From Pseudomonas brassicacearum subsp. neoaurantiaca (lineage in GTDB: Bacteria > Pseudomonadota > Gammaproteobacteria > Pseudomonadales > Pseudomonadaceae), in NCBI RefSeq assembly GCF_013608025.1, contig NZ_VDLV01000055.1, positions 86,884 through 150,883 on the forward strand: a DNA stretch of 64,000 nt. The letters are read 5' to 3'. This document shows positions 35,361 through 43,408 of the stretch, one piece after another. The translations under genes and the position numbers were made by a program. Within the stretch, counting starts at the first letter, position 1. Every line of letters starts with the position of its first letter. The notes under the pieces were generated by a model that saw nothing but the letters and a program-made list of their open reading frames with translations, ran no database searches and was not told the origin of the DNA.

Positions 35361-35372
35361 GTGCATATGCAC
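35361..35372. other. Perfect 12-bp palindrome GTGCATATGCAC
   Basis: The palindrome stands six bases after the PAS-LuxR stop and about 220 bases before the DUF1652-like gene. It could be an operator for the latter. No other copy is visible in the window. Confidence 0.4.
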
Positions 35373-35487
35373 CTGGCGTTATGGTGCAAATTCGGGTTCT
35401 ACCCAGGCGGTTACGTCCTTAGGCTGATGGGGTGCGGCATTGTCAGAGGTGTCGCGTCCCCACGAAACAGTCAAGGAATACGTCACG

Positions 35488-35583
35488 ATGTGTAGCAAAC
35501 CCTTTAAAAGTGAGACCGACAGGACGTCTGTGCGAGCCCGGAGGCCGGAGCGAGTTGCCGGTCATTTGCGACTCCGCAGCTGA
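35488..35583 (+). CDS. Possible 31-aa small ORF
   Basis: An ATG with AAGGAA nine bases upstream opens a 31-codon frame, MCSKPFKSETDRTS to HLRLRS, that ends ten bases before the DUF1652-like start. The product is basic (seven Arg in the last 18 residues). It could be a small protein or a translated leader, or chance. I have no family support. Confidence 0.3.
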   Translation: MCSKPFKSETDRTSVRARRPERVAGHLRLRS

Positions 35584-35592
35584 GGTGCGCCC

Positions 35593-35841
35593 ATGACCCA
35601 CCTGGCTCCGTTACGCACCCGTCTTGAGAACAGCTTTGCGCCCCTGTCCTGCGAATGCAGCCTCAATGGCGACGGCACGCTCACCATTCGTTTGTATCAT
35701 CAGGAAAGCGGCGAGGTCGACCTGGTGGTCAGCGGCATGAGCGTCGACAGCATCCGCTCCGAAGAAGGCCTGGAAAAGCTGATCGATGAGTTGCGCTATG
35801 AATTGCACAACACGCCGTTGCATCGCAGTGATCCTGCCTGA
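35593..35841 (+). CDS. DUF1652-like small protein (82 aa)
   Basis: The 82-residue soluble protein has the pattern LENSFAPLSCECSLNGDGTLTIRLY, a beta-strand pair, then a helix RSEEGLEKLIDELRYEL. It recalls the small Pseudomonas DUF1652 family, but I could not verify this. The start is preceded by GAGGTG. It is monocistronic or coupled to the small ORF above, and a type B REP pair follows. Function unknown. Confidence 0.7.
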   Translation: MTHLAPLRTRLENSFAPLSCECSLNGDGTLTIRLYHQESGEVDLVVSGMSVDSIRSEEGLEKLIDELRYELHNTPLHRSDPA

Positions 35842-35850
35842 AAGGCGTCC

Positions 35851-35982
35851 TGTGGCGAGGGAGCTTGCTCCCGCTCGGCTGCGAAGCAGTCGCAATCTGG
35901 TGCAAGCGGCGTGTCGAAACTGCGCGTTCGGCAGGTTTTGGGATCGCTGCGCGATCCAGCGGGAGCAAGCTCCCTCGCCACG
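35851..35982. repeat. REP pair, type B, long spacer
   Basis: Inverted copies of tgtggcgagggagcttgctc at the two ends, about 85 bases apart, with an inner inverted repeat around cgctgcgcgatcc. It lies between convergent genes. Confidence 0.88.
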
Positions 35983-36036
35983 ATGAAATTCCGCTGTAGC
36001 CACATCGAGCGTTCCTGGTGCTACGGTGAAACCCCT

Positions 36037-37422
36037 CTACAACAACGTCGCCCGACAATCCAGCGTCAACCGCGCGCCTCCCGACTCGCTGCGATCCACC
36101 TCCAGCGTAAACCCGTGCAGGCTGACAATCGCGGCGACGATCGACAGGCCGAGGCCGAATCCGCCGTGTTGGCTGCTGCCCTCGGCGCGATAGAAGCGTC
36201 GAAACACGGCCTTGCGTTCGGCCTCGGGGATTCCGGGGCCGGAGTCGAGGACTTCGATGCGGGTGCTGTCGCCCTGGTCAACGCCCTTGAGGATCACTTC
36301 GCCGCCCGGCGGGGTGAATTTGATCGAGTTGCTCAGCAGGTTCGACACCGCTTCGAACAGCAGTGCCCGGTCACCGTTGAGCAGGGGCAGTGCGTCGGGT
36401 ACTTCCAGGGTGAAGACTAGCTCGCGCTCTTCGGCCAGGGGCAGATAGAAATCATGCAATTCCTGCAACAACTGCAACGGATCGAGGCGCACGAAACCTG
36501 AGCGGCGCTGCTGGTCCTCCAGTTCCGAAATCCTCAACAGGCCACGAAACCGCGCCATGAGCGTATCGGTCTCGGCGATCACCTGATCCATCTGCAACGC
36601 TTCGGGGGAGCCGTCGGCGGCTTCCTGCTGGATGCGATAGAGTTGCGCGCGCAGCCGGGTGAGCGGGGTGCGCAAGTCGTGGGCGATGTTGTCGCACACA
36701 CCCTTGACCTCGTTCATCAGCCGTTCGATGCGGTCGAGCATGGCATTGACGATCGCTGCCAGCATATCCAATTCATCGCGCCGGCTCGACAGCGGCAGGC
36801 GATGGGTCAGGTCGCCGGCAACGATGGCTTCGGCACTGGCCTGCAGTTTGCGAATGCGCTGCAACGGTCGGCGGCGCAACAGGTGCCAGCCAGCGATGCC
36901 TGGCAGGATCGTCAGCGAGACGCCCCAGAACAGCGCGTGCAGGATGATGCGCGTGACGGCGAACAGCGAACCGTTGTCCCTCGCCAGTACCAGCCAGCGG
37001 CCATCCTGGGTCCGGGACGCCACTGCATCGCAACTGTCTGAAGGCACGTCCGGATCGTCGGAATCCACGCAGCCGCCAAGCATGTGGATCTTGCCGTCGA
37101 GCGGCAGGTCGGCGGGGATTCGCTGGATCGGCCCGCTCAGGTGACGCAGTTGCGGGTCGAACAGGCCATAGGCGTCAACGCCGCGTTCGTCCAGCGTCAG
37201 GCTGGCCATCAGCGCGTCTTCCAATTGGTCGCCGTGGATGCGCGCGAACAAGTGCTGGCGCTGCATCAGGGAGTGCTTGGCGAGGCTGTCAAGGTAGCCA
37301 AATACCTCGTAGTACATCACCCCCATCAGGATCGCGCTCCAGAGCACGAACAGCGAACTGTACAGCGCCAGCAGGCGGCTGCTGGAGGAGCGCCAGCCCT
37401 TAGCGGGGTTCAGCAATGACAT
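36037..37422 (-). CDS. Sensor histidine kinase
   Basis: The 461-residue inner-membrane kinase has two transmembrane helices (about 17-38 and 158-178), a periplasmic domain of about 115 residues with two Cys (GGCVDS and SDSCDA), and a HAMP-like segment near 185-235. The phospho-acceptor His248 is in NIAHDLRTPLTR. ATP-lid elements N-L-L-S-N-S near 355 and DSGPGIP, GGFGLGLSIV follow. It shares 23 bases with the response regulator gene, so it is translationally coupled to it. Stimulus unknown; a periplasmic disulfide is possible. Confidence 0.93.
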   Translation of the reverse strand: MSLLNPAKGWRSSSSRLLALYSSLFVLWSAILMGVMYYEVFGYLDSLAKHSLMQRQHLFARIHGDQLEDALMASLTLDERGVDAYGLFDPQLRHLSGPIQRIPADLPLDGKIHMLGGCVDSDDPDVPSDSCDAVASRTQDGRWLVLARDNGSLFAVTRIILHALFWGVSLTILPGIAGWHLLRRRPLQRIRKLQASAEAIVAGDLTHRLPLSSRRDELDMLAAIVNAMLDRIERLMNEVKGVCDNIAHDLRTPLTRLRAQLYRIQQEAADGSPEALQMDQVIAETDTLMARFRGLLRISELEDQQRRSGFVRLDPLQLLQELHDFYLPLAEERELVFTLEVPDALPLLNGDRALLFEAVSNLLSNSIKFTPPGGEVILKGVDQGDSTRIEVLDSGPGIPEAERKAVFRRFYRAEGSSQHGGFGLGLSIVAAIVSLHGFTLEVDRSESGGARLTLDCRATLL

Positions 37423-38083
37423 AGCCGGAACCCCGTACCGTGCGAATCAGCGGTTCCAGGCCCGGCGGGTCGATTTTCTTGCGCAGGCGGCCGATGTGGA
37501 CGTCGATCAGGTTGGTGCCGGGGTCGAAGTGATAACCCCAGACTTCCTCGAAAATCATCATGCGCGAGAGAATCTGCCCGCTGTTGCGCATCAGGAATTC
37601 CAGCAGTTTGTACTCGGTGGGCAGCAGGCTGAGCAACTGCCCGTTGCGGCTGGCTTCGCGACTGATCAGGTTGAGCTCCAGGTCGGCCACTCGCAGCGCG
37701 GTTTCCGGTTCGCGCGCGCCGTTGTTGCGTCGCAGCAGCACTTCGACCCGGGCGGCCATTTCGTCGGTGGCGAACGGTTTGGTCAGGTAATCGTCGCCAC
37801 CGGCCCGCAAGCCTCGCACACGTTCATCGACGTCGGAAAGGGCGCTGATCATCAGGATCGGCGTGGCGACGCCCATGCTTCGCAGTTGGGTGACGATCAC
37901 CAGGCCGTCGAGTTCGGGCAGCATGCGGTCCAGGGTAATCAGGTCGTAGTCACCGCTGACTGCACGTTCCAGGCCTTCACGGCCGTTGTCGACCCAATCG
38001 ACATCCAGGCCGTTGCGGGTCAGTTCGGCGACGATCTCACGGGCGGTCACGGCGTCGTCTTCGATAGTCAGGATGCGGTTCAT
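37400..38083 (-). CDS. OmpR-family response regulator
   Basis: The 227 residues have a receiver domain with acidic pocket EDD (8-10), phospho-acceptor Asp52 in ITLDRMLPE, and conserved Thr and Lys in the ISAL and LTKPF segments. A C-terminal winged helix (about 130-225) ends RTVRGSGYVIAEPR. It is the first gene of the pair with the kinase. About 280 bases separate it from hcnA, which it may or may not influence; that neighbourhood alone is not evidence. Confidence 0.93.
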   Translation of the reverse strand: MNRILTIEDDAVTAREIVAELTRNGLDVDWVDNGREGLERAVSGDYDLITLDRMLPELDGLVIVTQLRSMGVATPILMISALSDVDERVRGLRAGGDDYLTKPFATDEMAARVEVLLRRNNGAREPETALRVADLELNLISREASRNGQLLSLLPTEYKLLEFLMRNSGQILSRMMIFEEVWGYHFDPGTNLIDVHIGRLRKKIDPPGLEPLIRTVRGSGYVIAEPR

Positions 38084-38187
38084 GGGCGGTACCGTGTGGG
38101 GAAGTTGGAGCGACTGCGCAGCATTTTGCCAAAGAATACCTGTCGGCTTTCTGAAAAAAAGTTCATCGACGCCAGCCTGCGGCTTTA

Positions 38188-38228
38188 GTGGCCTGGATCA
38201 ATACTTCGTCACAAATATTCCCTAACAT
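38188..38228 (+). promoter_or_regulatory. Candidate ANR box and promoter of hcnABC
   Basis: GTGGC-CTGG-ATCAA (38188-38201) fits the FNR/ANR pattern TTGAT-N4-ATCAA, with a perfect right half and a degraded left half. TAACAT at 38223-38228 is a plausible -10. With a start at about 38235 the box is centred near -41, where ANR activates. ANR control of hcn is established in Pseudomonas; this site is my reading. The remaining leader of about 125 bases holds the RsmA/E motif. Confidence 0.55.
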
Positions 38229-38347
38229 CCTTTCGGTGCGCACCATCATGCTGCGCTCGCTGCCCGGTTCTGGCGCGCTGTCGCCGATGGGCATTGACGC
38301 AAGGCAAAGAGTGGCGTGTCGCAAGGAGCCGAGACCTACTGAACTTT

Positions 38348-38355
38348 CAAGGAAG
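38348..38355 (+). promoter_or_regulatory. RsmA/RsmE-type site over the hcnA ribosome site
   Basis: CAAGGAAG matches CANGGANG exactly, preceded by U and followed by A, and it contains the Shine-Dalgarno sequence AAGGA of hcnA, spaced seven to nine bases from the ATG. A second, weaker copy CAAGGAGC lies at 38322-38329. This is the known mode of Gac/Rsm control of cyanide synthesis. Confidence 0.75.
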
Positions 38356-38361
38356 AGCTGC

Positions 38362-38688
38362 ATGATGCAACCTCAAGACTTCATACATCGACCATTTGAT
38401 ATCCAACCCCTGGAACAGGCTGACATGACCGTGCACCTGGACGGCCAAGCTGTCAACGCCGCCCAGGGCGAAACCGTGCTCACGGTCATCCAGGCCCTGG
38501 GCCAGCGCCAGGTCGCCCGCAACGATCATGGCCAGATCAGCGGTGCCTATTGCGGCATGGGCGTGTGCCAATGCTGCCTGGTCAAGATCGACGGTCGCCA
38601 TAAGCGCCGTGCCTGCCAGACTCTGGTGCGCCCCGGCATGCACATCGAAACCCGGACCAACCGCATTGCCGAAACGGAGGCGCCATGA
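38362..38688 (+). CDS. hcnA: Hydrogen cyanide synthase subunit HcnA
   Basis: HcnA is the 2Fe-2S ferredoxin-like subunit of the membrane-bound complex that makes HCN and CO2 from glycine. The 108 residues hold the cluster motif CGMGVCQCCLVKI and a downstream RACQTLVRPGM. The start (MMQPQDF) is chosen from family length and the AAGGA. The frame continues upstream without a stop, but translation there would lack a ribosome site. Stop and hcnB start overlap as ATGA. Confidence 0.94.
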   Translation: MMQPQDFIHRPFDIQPLEQADMTVHLDGQAVNAAQGETVLTVIQALGQRQVARNDHGQISGAYCGMGVCQCCLVKIDGRHKRRACQTLVRPGMHIETRTNRIAETEAP

Positions 38689-40094
38689 GCCTCGATCCGG
38701 TGATTGTCGGCGGCGGTCCGGCGGGTATGGCGGCGGCCATTGAACTGGCCGCCCACGGCGTGCGCTGCACCTTGCTCGAAGAGGCGCCGCGCCTGGGCGG
38801 GGTGGTGTATCGCGGCCCTTTGCGCGATGGGGTACGCCTGGATTACCTGGGGCGGCGCTACAGCGAAGCCCTGGAAAAACTCCACGGGGAATTCCAGCGC
38901 CATGCCGGCCTGATCGACGTGCGGTTGGGCAGCCGGGTCATCGGCGCCGAAGGGTTCCGGGCCCTGATGTTGCTGGACGCTGACGAGCGCTTGCGCGAAG
39001 TCGCCTATTCCCAGCTGATCCTTGCGGCCGGTTGCCATGAACGCAGCGTGCCGTTTCCTGGCTGGACGTTGCCGGGTGTGATGATGCTCGGTGGCTTGCA
39101 ATTGCAGATCAAGAGCGGCGTAGTCAAACCGCCGAGCCCGGTGGTGATTGCCGGCACGGGCCCGCTGCTGCCATTGGTGGCCTGCCAACTGCACGCCTCG
39201 GGTGTCACCGTGGCGGGTGTCTACGAGGCCTGCGCGTTCGGCCGGATCGCCAAGCAAAGCCTGGCGTTGCTGAACAAGCCGCAGCTGTTCCTCGATGGCC
39301 TGGGCATGCTCGCGTATCTCAAGCGGCATCGTATTCCCGTCCGCTATGGCTGGGGCGTGGTGCGTGCCGCGGGCGGGGGCGAGTTGAGCGGCGTGACCGT
39401 CGCGCCGTATTCCGCCGATTGGGCGCCGGACCTCGAGCGCGCCGAACAGCTGCCGGCCCAGACGCTGGCGGTCGGCTACGGGTTTATCCCGCGCACCCAA
39501 CTGAGCCAGCAGATGGGCCTGGAACACGGCTTCAGCGAAGACGGTTATTTGCGTGCGGTGTCCGATGCCTGGCAACGCAGCAGCGAGACCCATGTTCATC
39601 TGGCGGGCGACATGGGCGGGATTCGCGGAGGTGAAGCCGCCATGCTGAGCGGGCGTATTGCCGCGCTATCAGTGCTGATGCAACGCAATGTCCTGGATGA
39701 GCCGGCTGCCCTTGAGCGTCGCGGCCACTATCAGGCCCGACTGGAGCGGATCATTCGCTTTCGCGCCGCCGTCGATCGCTATACCCGGCGCGGGGCGGGC
39801 CAGACTGCGCTGCCCAGTGCCGAAACGGTGATCTGCCGCTGCGAGCATGCCACCCGCGCCGACATCGACCGGGCTCTGGAGCAGGGTGTGCAAGACATGG
39901 CCAGCCTGAAAATGCGCACCCGCGTCAGCATGGGTGATTGCCAGGGGCGCATGTGCGTCGGTTACTGCAGCGACCGGTTGCGCGAGGCCACCGGACGCGC
40001 CGATGTAGGCTGGTTGCGGCCGCGCTTTCCCATCGATCCGATTCCTTTCTCAGCCTTTCAGAATGTCGGCACGGAGGCCGCTTCCCATGACTAA
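38685..40094 (+). CDS. hcnB: Hydrogen cyanide synthase subunit HcnB
   Basis: HcnB is a flavoprotein of the synthase. The 469 residues show FAD motif VGGGPAGMAAAIELA at the N-terminus, the second nucleotide region IAGTGPLLPLVA near 155, and a C-terminal BFD-type 2Fe-2S region (ICRCEHATRADI, then GDCQGRMCVGYC, residues 375-430). It is coupled to hcnA (4-base overlap) and to hcnC (8-base overlap). The order hcnA-B-C is as in known producers. Confidence 0.95.
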   Translation: MSLDPVIVGGGPAGMAAAIELAAHGVRCTLLEEAPRLGGVVYRGPLRDGVRLDYLGRRYSEALEKLHGEFQRHAGLIDVRLGSRVIGAEGFRALMLLDADERLREVAYSQLILAAGCHERSVPFPGWTLPGVMMLGGLQLQIKSGVVKPPSPVVIAGTGPLLPLVACQLHASGVTVAGVYEACAFGRIAKQSLALLNKPQLFLDGLGMLAYLKRHRIPVRYGWGVVRAAGGGELSGVTVAPYSADWAPDLERAEQLPAQTLAVGYGFIPRTQLSQQMGLEHGFSEDGYLRAVSDAWQRSSETHVHLAGDMGGIRGGEAAMLSGRIAALSVLMQRNVLDEPAALERRGHYQARLERIIRFRAAVDRYTRRGAGQTALPSAETVICRCEHATRADIDRALEQGVQDMASLKMRTRVSMGDCQGRMCVGYCSDRLREATGRADVGWLRPRFPIDPIPFSAFQNVGTEAASHD

Positions 40095-41346
40095 GCACTA
40101 TGACGTGGTGATTGCCGGCGGCGGTGTGATCGGCGCTTCCTGTGCCTATCAGCTGTCCAAGCGCAGCCATTTGAAGGTCGCCCTGATCGACGCCAAGCGC
40201 CCCGGCAACGCCACCCGTGCGTCGGCGGGTGGCTTGTGGGCCATCGGTGAATCGGTGGGCCTGGGCTGCGGGGTGATTTTCTTTCGCATGATGTCTGCCA
40301 ATCGCAAGCGTCAGGCCCAGGGCGCCGCCGTGGCGGTGGATGCGAGCACGCCGCATATCCTGCCCGACTCGTTTTTCGAGTTCGCCTTGCAGTCCAACGC
40401 GATGTACCCGCAACTGCATCGCGAGTTGCTTGAGCGCCACGGCATGGATTTCAAATTCGAAGAAACCGGGCTGAAGTTCGTGATCTATGACGATGAGGAC
40501 CGCTTGTACGCCGAGCACATCGCCGCCTGCATTCCCCATCTGGCCGATCAGGTGCGTTGGCTCGACCAGGCGGCCTTGCGCGAGGCAGAACCAAATGTGA
40601 GCCATGAGGCCCTCGGTGCGCTGGAGTTTCTCTGCGATCACCAGGTCAGCCCGTTCCGCCTCGCCGACGCCTACACCGAGGGCGCGCGGCAGAACGGCGT
40701 CGACCTGTACTTCAACACCCATGTGACGGAAGTCTTGCGCAGCGGCGCGCAGGTGGTCGGCGTGCAAACCGCCGAAGCCGGGACATTCAATTGCCGGACC
40801 CTGATCAACGCCGCCGGCGCCTGGGCGGCGGACCTCAGCGAGCAGGCCACGGGCGTGCGCATTCCGGTCAAGCCAGTCAAGGGCCAGATCCTGTTGACCG
40901 AACGCATGCCCAGGATACTCAACGGTTGCCTGACCACCAGCGATTGCTATGTGGCGCAGAAAGACAACGGCGAAATCCTGATCGGCAGCACCACGGAGGA
41001 CAAGGGGTTCGACGTGACCACCACCTACCCGGAGATCGAAGGGCTGGTGCAAGGCGCGATGCGCTGTATTCCGAAACTGGCCGACATCAACCTCAAACGC
41101 ACCTGGGCCGGCCTGCGCCCCGGCTCACCCGACGAGCTGCCGATCCTGGGGCCGATGCGCGGCGTGGAGGGCTATCTAAACGCCTGCGGACATTTCCGCA
41201 CCGGCATCCTCACCTCGGCCATTACCGGGGTGTTGCTGGATAAACTGGTCAATGATGAGCCGCTGCCGCTGGACATTACGCCGTTCCTGGCGGACCGGTT
41301 CGAGGTGGCGCCGATTGCAGAACCAAGGGAAGTGGAGCCTGCCTGA
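40087..41346 (+). CDS. hcnC: Hydrogen cyanide synthase subunit HcnC
   Basis: HcnC is an FAD-dependent amine oxidase-like subunit that oxidises glycine. The 419 residues begin MTKHYDVVIAGGGVIGASCA with the Rossmann motif, followed by the DAKRPGNATRASAGGLWAIG flavin segment. A C-terminal GLRPGSPDELPILG signature of the DAO family lies near 355. The start lies within the last bases of hcnB. Two REP elements, one degenerate, follow the stop; no classical terminator is seen. Confidence 0.95.
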   Translation: MTKHYDVVIAGGGVIGASCAYQLSKRSHLKVALIDAKRPGNATRASAGGLWAIGESVGLGCGVIFFRMMSANRKRQAQGAAVAVDASTPHILPDSFFEFALQSNAMYPQLHRELLERHGMDFKFEETGLKFVIYDDEDRLYAEHIAACIPHLADQVRWLDQAALREAEPNVSHEALGALEFLCDHQVSPFRLADAYTEGARQNGVDLYFNTHVTEVLRSGAQVVGVQTAEAGTFNCRTLINAAGAWAADLSEQATGVRIPVKPVKGQILLTERMPRILNGCLTTSDCYVAQKDNGEILIGSTTEDKGFDVTTTYPEIEGLVQGAMRCIPKLADINLKRTWAGLRPGSPDELPILGPMRGVEGYLNACGHFRTGILTSAITGVLLDKLVNDEPLPLDITPFLADRFEVAPIAEPREVEPA

Positions 41347-41352
41347 GCGAAC

Positions 41353-41381
41353 CTTGTGGGAGCGATCAGGCTCGCACCCAC
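41353..41381. repeat. Degenerate single type A REP
   Basis: The sequence ttgtgggagcgatcaggctc and gcacccacac differs from the C form at several positions; it is 40 bases before a complete pair. Confidence 0.65.
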
Positions 41382-41422
41382 ACTGTCCTCGGTTGGTCGC
41401 GGCATATGATTCGCCAAAAATC

Positions 41423-41517
41423 CCTGTGGGAGCGAGCCTGCTCGCGAAGGCGTCATGTCAGTCGGCATCCATGGTGACTGATGCGCGGCTTTCGCGAGCA
41501 GGCTCGCTCCCACACGG
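41423..41517. repeat. REP pair, type A, C variant
   Basis: Inverted C-form copies with GTGGGAG ends outside, between the convergent hcnC and glutathione S-transferase genes. The spacer resembles that of the pair at 13667. Confidence 0.9.
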
Positions 41518-41531
41518 GAATGTATCAGCCG

Positions 41532-42143
41532 TTATTCCACCGGCGTGCTGATGAACGCTTCCAACCCTTCGGCATAGGCGGTGAACGCGCTGATCTGCGG
41601 GAAGGCCTTGCCCTGCACCTGATCCGCCACCAACAGGTTGGTGAAGGTCCATGCCACGGCGACGGTGATGCCGGCCTGGTCGATCGAGCCATCGGTGGGC
41701 AGTGGCTGTTTTGCCAGCGCCTGCTCCAACCCGCCGTACGCCGCCAGCAGTTGGCCGGAGATCCGCTCAAGCCATGGACCGTGTTGGATTTCCGCCGGCC
41801 GCAGGGTGCGTTCGTAATAGATCTGCACCGACTTCTCACACGCCGCCAAGGCCAATCCAATCAGTTGCAACGAGCGCAGCCGTTGCTTGGGATCGTCCGG
41901 CATCAGGCTGTGCGTTGGGCCGGCCAGGGCCTCCAGGTAATCGATGATCAACGTGGAATCCATCAGCACCGAGCCATCATCCAGCACCAAAGTCGGTGCC
42001 TTGACCACCGGGTTGATGCTTTGGAAATGCTCGAAATGCCTGAACACCGAAACCGATTCGTGTTCCAGGGCGATCCCCAGGCGTTTGGCGGAAATGGCGA
42101 CGCGGCGCACATAGGGCGAGTCCAGCATGCCGATCAGTTTCAT
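41532..42143 (-). CDS. Glutathione S-transferase family protein
   Basis: The start at 42143 (MKLIGMLDSPYVRRVAIS) has GGAGA upstream; the ATG at 42179 would lengthen it by 12 residues. The 203 residues have a thioredoxin-like N-terminal domain (with the Ser-Pro-Tyr of the active site and the cis-Pro in VKAPTLVL near 58) and the ESVLMDST-like MDSTLIIDYLE, then an all-helical C-terminal domain. Substrate unknown. It ends just right of a REP pair, and starts 32 bases left of the RpiR-type gene. Confidence 0.9.
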   Translation of the reverse strand: MKLIGMLDSPYVRRVAISAKRLGIALEHESVSVFRHFEHFQSINPVVKAPTLVLDDGSVLMDSTLIIDYLEALAGPTHSLMPDDPKQRLRSLQLIGLALAACEKSVQIYYERTLRPAEIQHGPWLERISGQLLAAYGGLEQALAKQPLPTDGSIDQAGITVAVAWTFTNLLVADQVQGKAFPQISAFTAYAEGLEAFISTPVE

Positions 42144-42175
42144 GGCTTCTCCTTCAGCGGTTTTCAGGTCGGGCA

Positions 42176-43096
42176 TCAATCCTCGAAGCCGACCTGTTCA
42201 TGGATTTCATCAACCTTGAGTTCAAGGCGGTAGGCCACGGCGATGAATAACGCCTGGCACAGGCACAACGTGGCGCTCAACGAGCGGAACGCGAACGAGC
42301 TGCCTTCGTTGACCAGCAGCACCGCATTGGCCCGCTTGGCCAGGGGCGACAAATTGCTATCGGTAATGATCAACGTCTTGGCCTGGTGATGCTGGGCAAT
42401 GCGCAGGCAGTGCTGGGTTTCCTTGCCGTAGGGCGTGAAGCTGATGGCGATGACCAGGTCATTGGCGCGCACGCTGCGCATCTGCTCGCGATAACTGCCG
42501 CCCAGGCCGGACACCAGGTGAATGCGTTTGTTGGTGTGCTGCAGGTTGTAGACCAGGTAGTCGGCCACCGCGAATGAACGCCGCACACCGACCACGTAGA
42601 TATTGTCGGCATTGACCACCAGGTCCACGGCTTTCTCGAACGCCTCGTCGTCCAGTTCCAACCCCAGGCGCTCGATGCCTGACAAGGTCGCGTTGACGCA
42701 CTCTCGGGCAAGATCGCCGGCACTGGCCTTCTGCGACTTGTTGGCGATCATGCTGCGGATGCGCTGCTGGTAGTTCTGCACCGGCGTGGTCTTGTGGGTA
42801 TAGGCTTCGCGGAACAAGGCCTGCATTTCGCTGAACCCGCTGAAGCCGAAGCGCTGGGAGAATCGCACGATGGCCGAAGGGTGGACTTCGCATTCCCGGG
42901 CGATGTCGCTGATGCGATCGACCATGATCCGGTCGCTTTGCTGGCTCATGTAGCTGGCGATGCGCTTGAGCTGGCGAGGCAGGCTTTCGTATTCCTCGGT
43001 GATCAGTTGCAGCAGACGCTCGGCGTTGATCGGTGGGCTGGGGAGAGCGGCTTCGGATGCGCTCTCGGACGGCGCCGGCAGATCGGGGCGGGTCAT
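42176..43096 (-). CDS. iolR: RpiR-family regulator of inositol catabolism
   Basis: The 306-residue protein has an N-terminal RpiR helix-turn-helix (about 40-100, with the recognition VHPSAIVRFSQRFGFSGFSE) and a C-terminal SIS sugar-binding domain (about 140-275, GVRRSFAVADYLVYNL). The start at 43096 is preceded by AAGGA; the 20 codons above are rejected. It is divergent from iolC across 312 bases containing GGAA-N6-TTCC sites, the element known for RpiR-type IolR in rhizobia. The name iolR rests on that context. Confidence 0.85.
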   Translation of the reverse strand: MTRPDLPAPSESASEAALPSPPINAERLLQLITEEYESLPRQLKRIASYMSQQSDRIMVDRISDIARECEVHPSAIVRFSQRFGFSGFSEMQALFREAYTHKTTPVQNYQQRIRSMIANKSQKASAGDLARECVNATLSGIERLGLELDDEAFEKAVDLVVNADNIYVVGVRRSFAVADYLVYNLQHTNKRIHLVSGLGGSYREQMRSVRANDLVIAISFTPYGKETQHCLRIAQHHQAKTLIITDSNLSPLAKRANAVLLVNEGSSFAFRSLSATLCLCQALFIAVAYRLELKVDEIHEQVGFED

Positions 43097-43271
43097 AGGA
43101 AATCCTTCTGGCTTGTTCTTATAGGGCAACCCGTGCAAACGGGCCGCCCTCGACAATAGGTTGGCTGGCCGCAGTCTACAGCGTAGGCGCGAGGAAAATC
43201 ATGGGTGAACGACGTTGCAGCACCTGCTGAAACGATGCACTGCGCCTGGCCCGGTTGAGCAGTAGCATATT

Positions 43272-43314
43272 GGAAAAAATATTCCACGATAAAAATTTAT
43301 GGAAAAAATATTGA
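43272..43314. promoter_or_regulatory. Two IolR operators between iolR and iolC
   Basis: The first site is complete: GGAA-AAAATA-TTCC at 43272-43285. The second is a half-complete copy, GGAA-AAAATA-TTGA at 43301-43314, 29 bases further on. The stretch is strongly AT-rich. The second overlaps the -35 of the iolC promoter, so repression is the natural reading. The other complete site in the window is at 53977-53990, also in front of inositol genes. Confidence 0.8.
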
Positions 43315-43338
43315 TTATTGGCGCTGGCTCGTTTTAGT
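43311..43338 (+). promoter_or_regulatory. Promoter of the iolC operon
   Basis: TTGATT (43311-43316) and TTTAGT (43333-43338) are spaced 16 bases. The -35 overlaps the second operator copy. About 70 bases separate the likely start of transcription from the iolC ATG. Confidence 0.5.
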
Positions 43339-43389
43339 CTGCATCCACCGAAGCGCTGATGTCGGGTCCGACGACCAGCGCAGGCTGAT

Positions 43390-43397
43390 AAAAATAA
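43390..43397 (+). promoter_or_regulatory. Hfq/Crc motif of iolC
   Basis: AAAAATAA fits AANAANAA exactly and touches the Shine-Dalgarno CAGGAG of iolC. Confidence 0.6.
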
Positions 43398-43408
43398 CAG
43401 GAGCCAGC

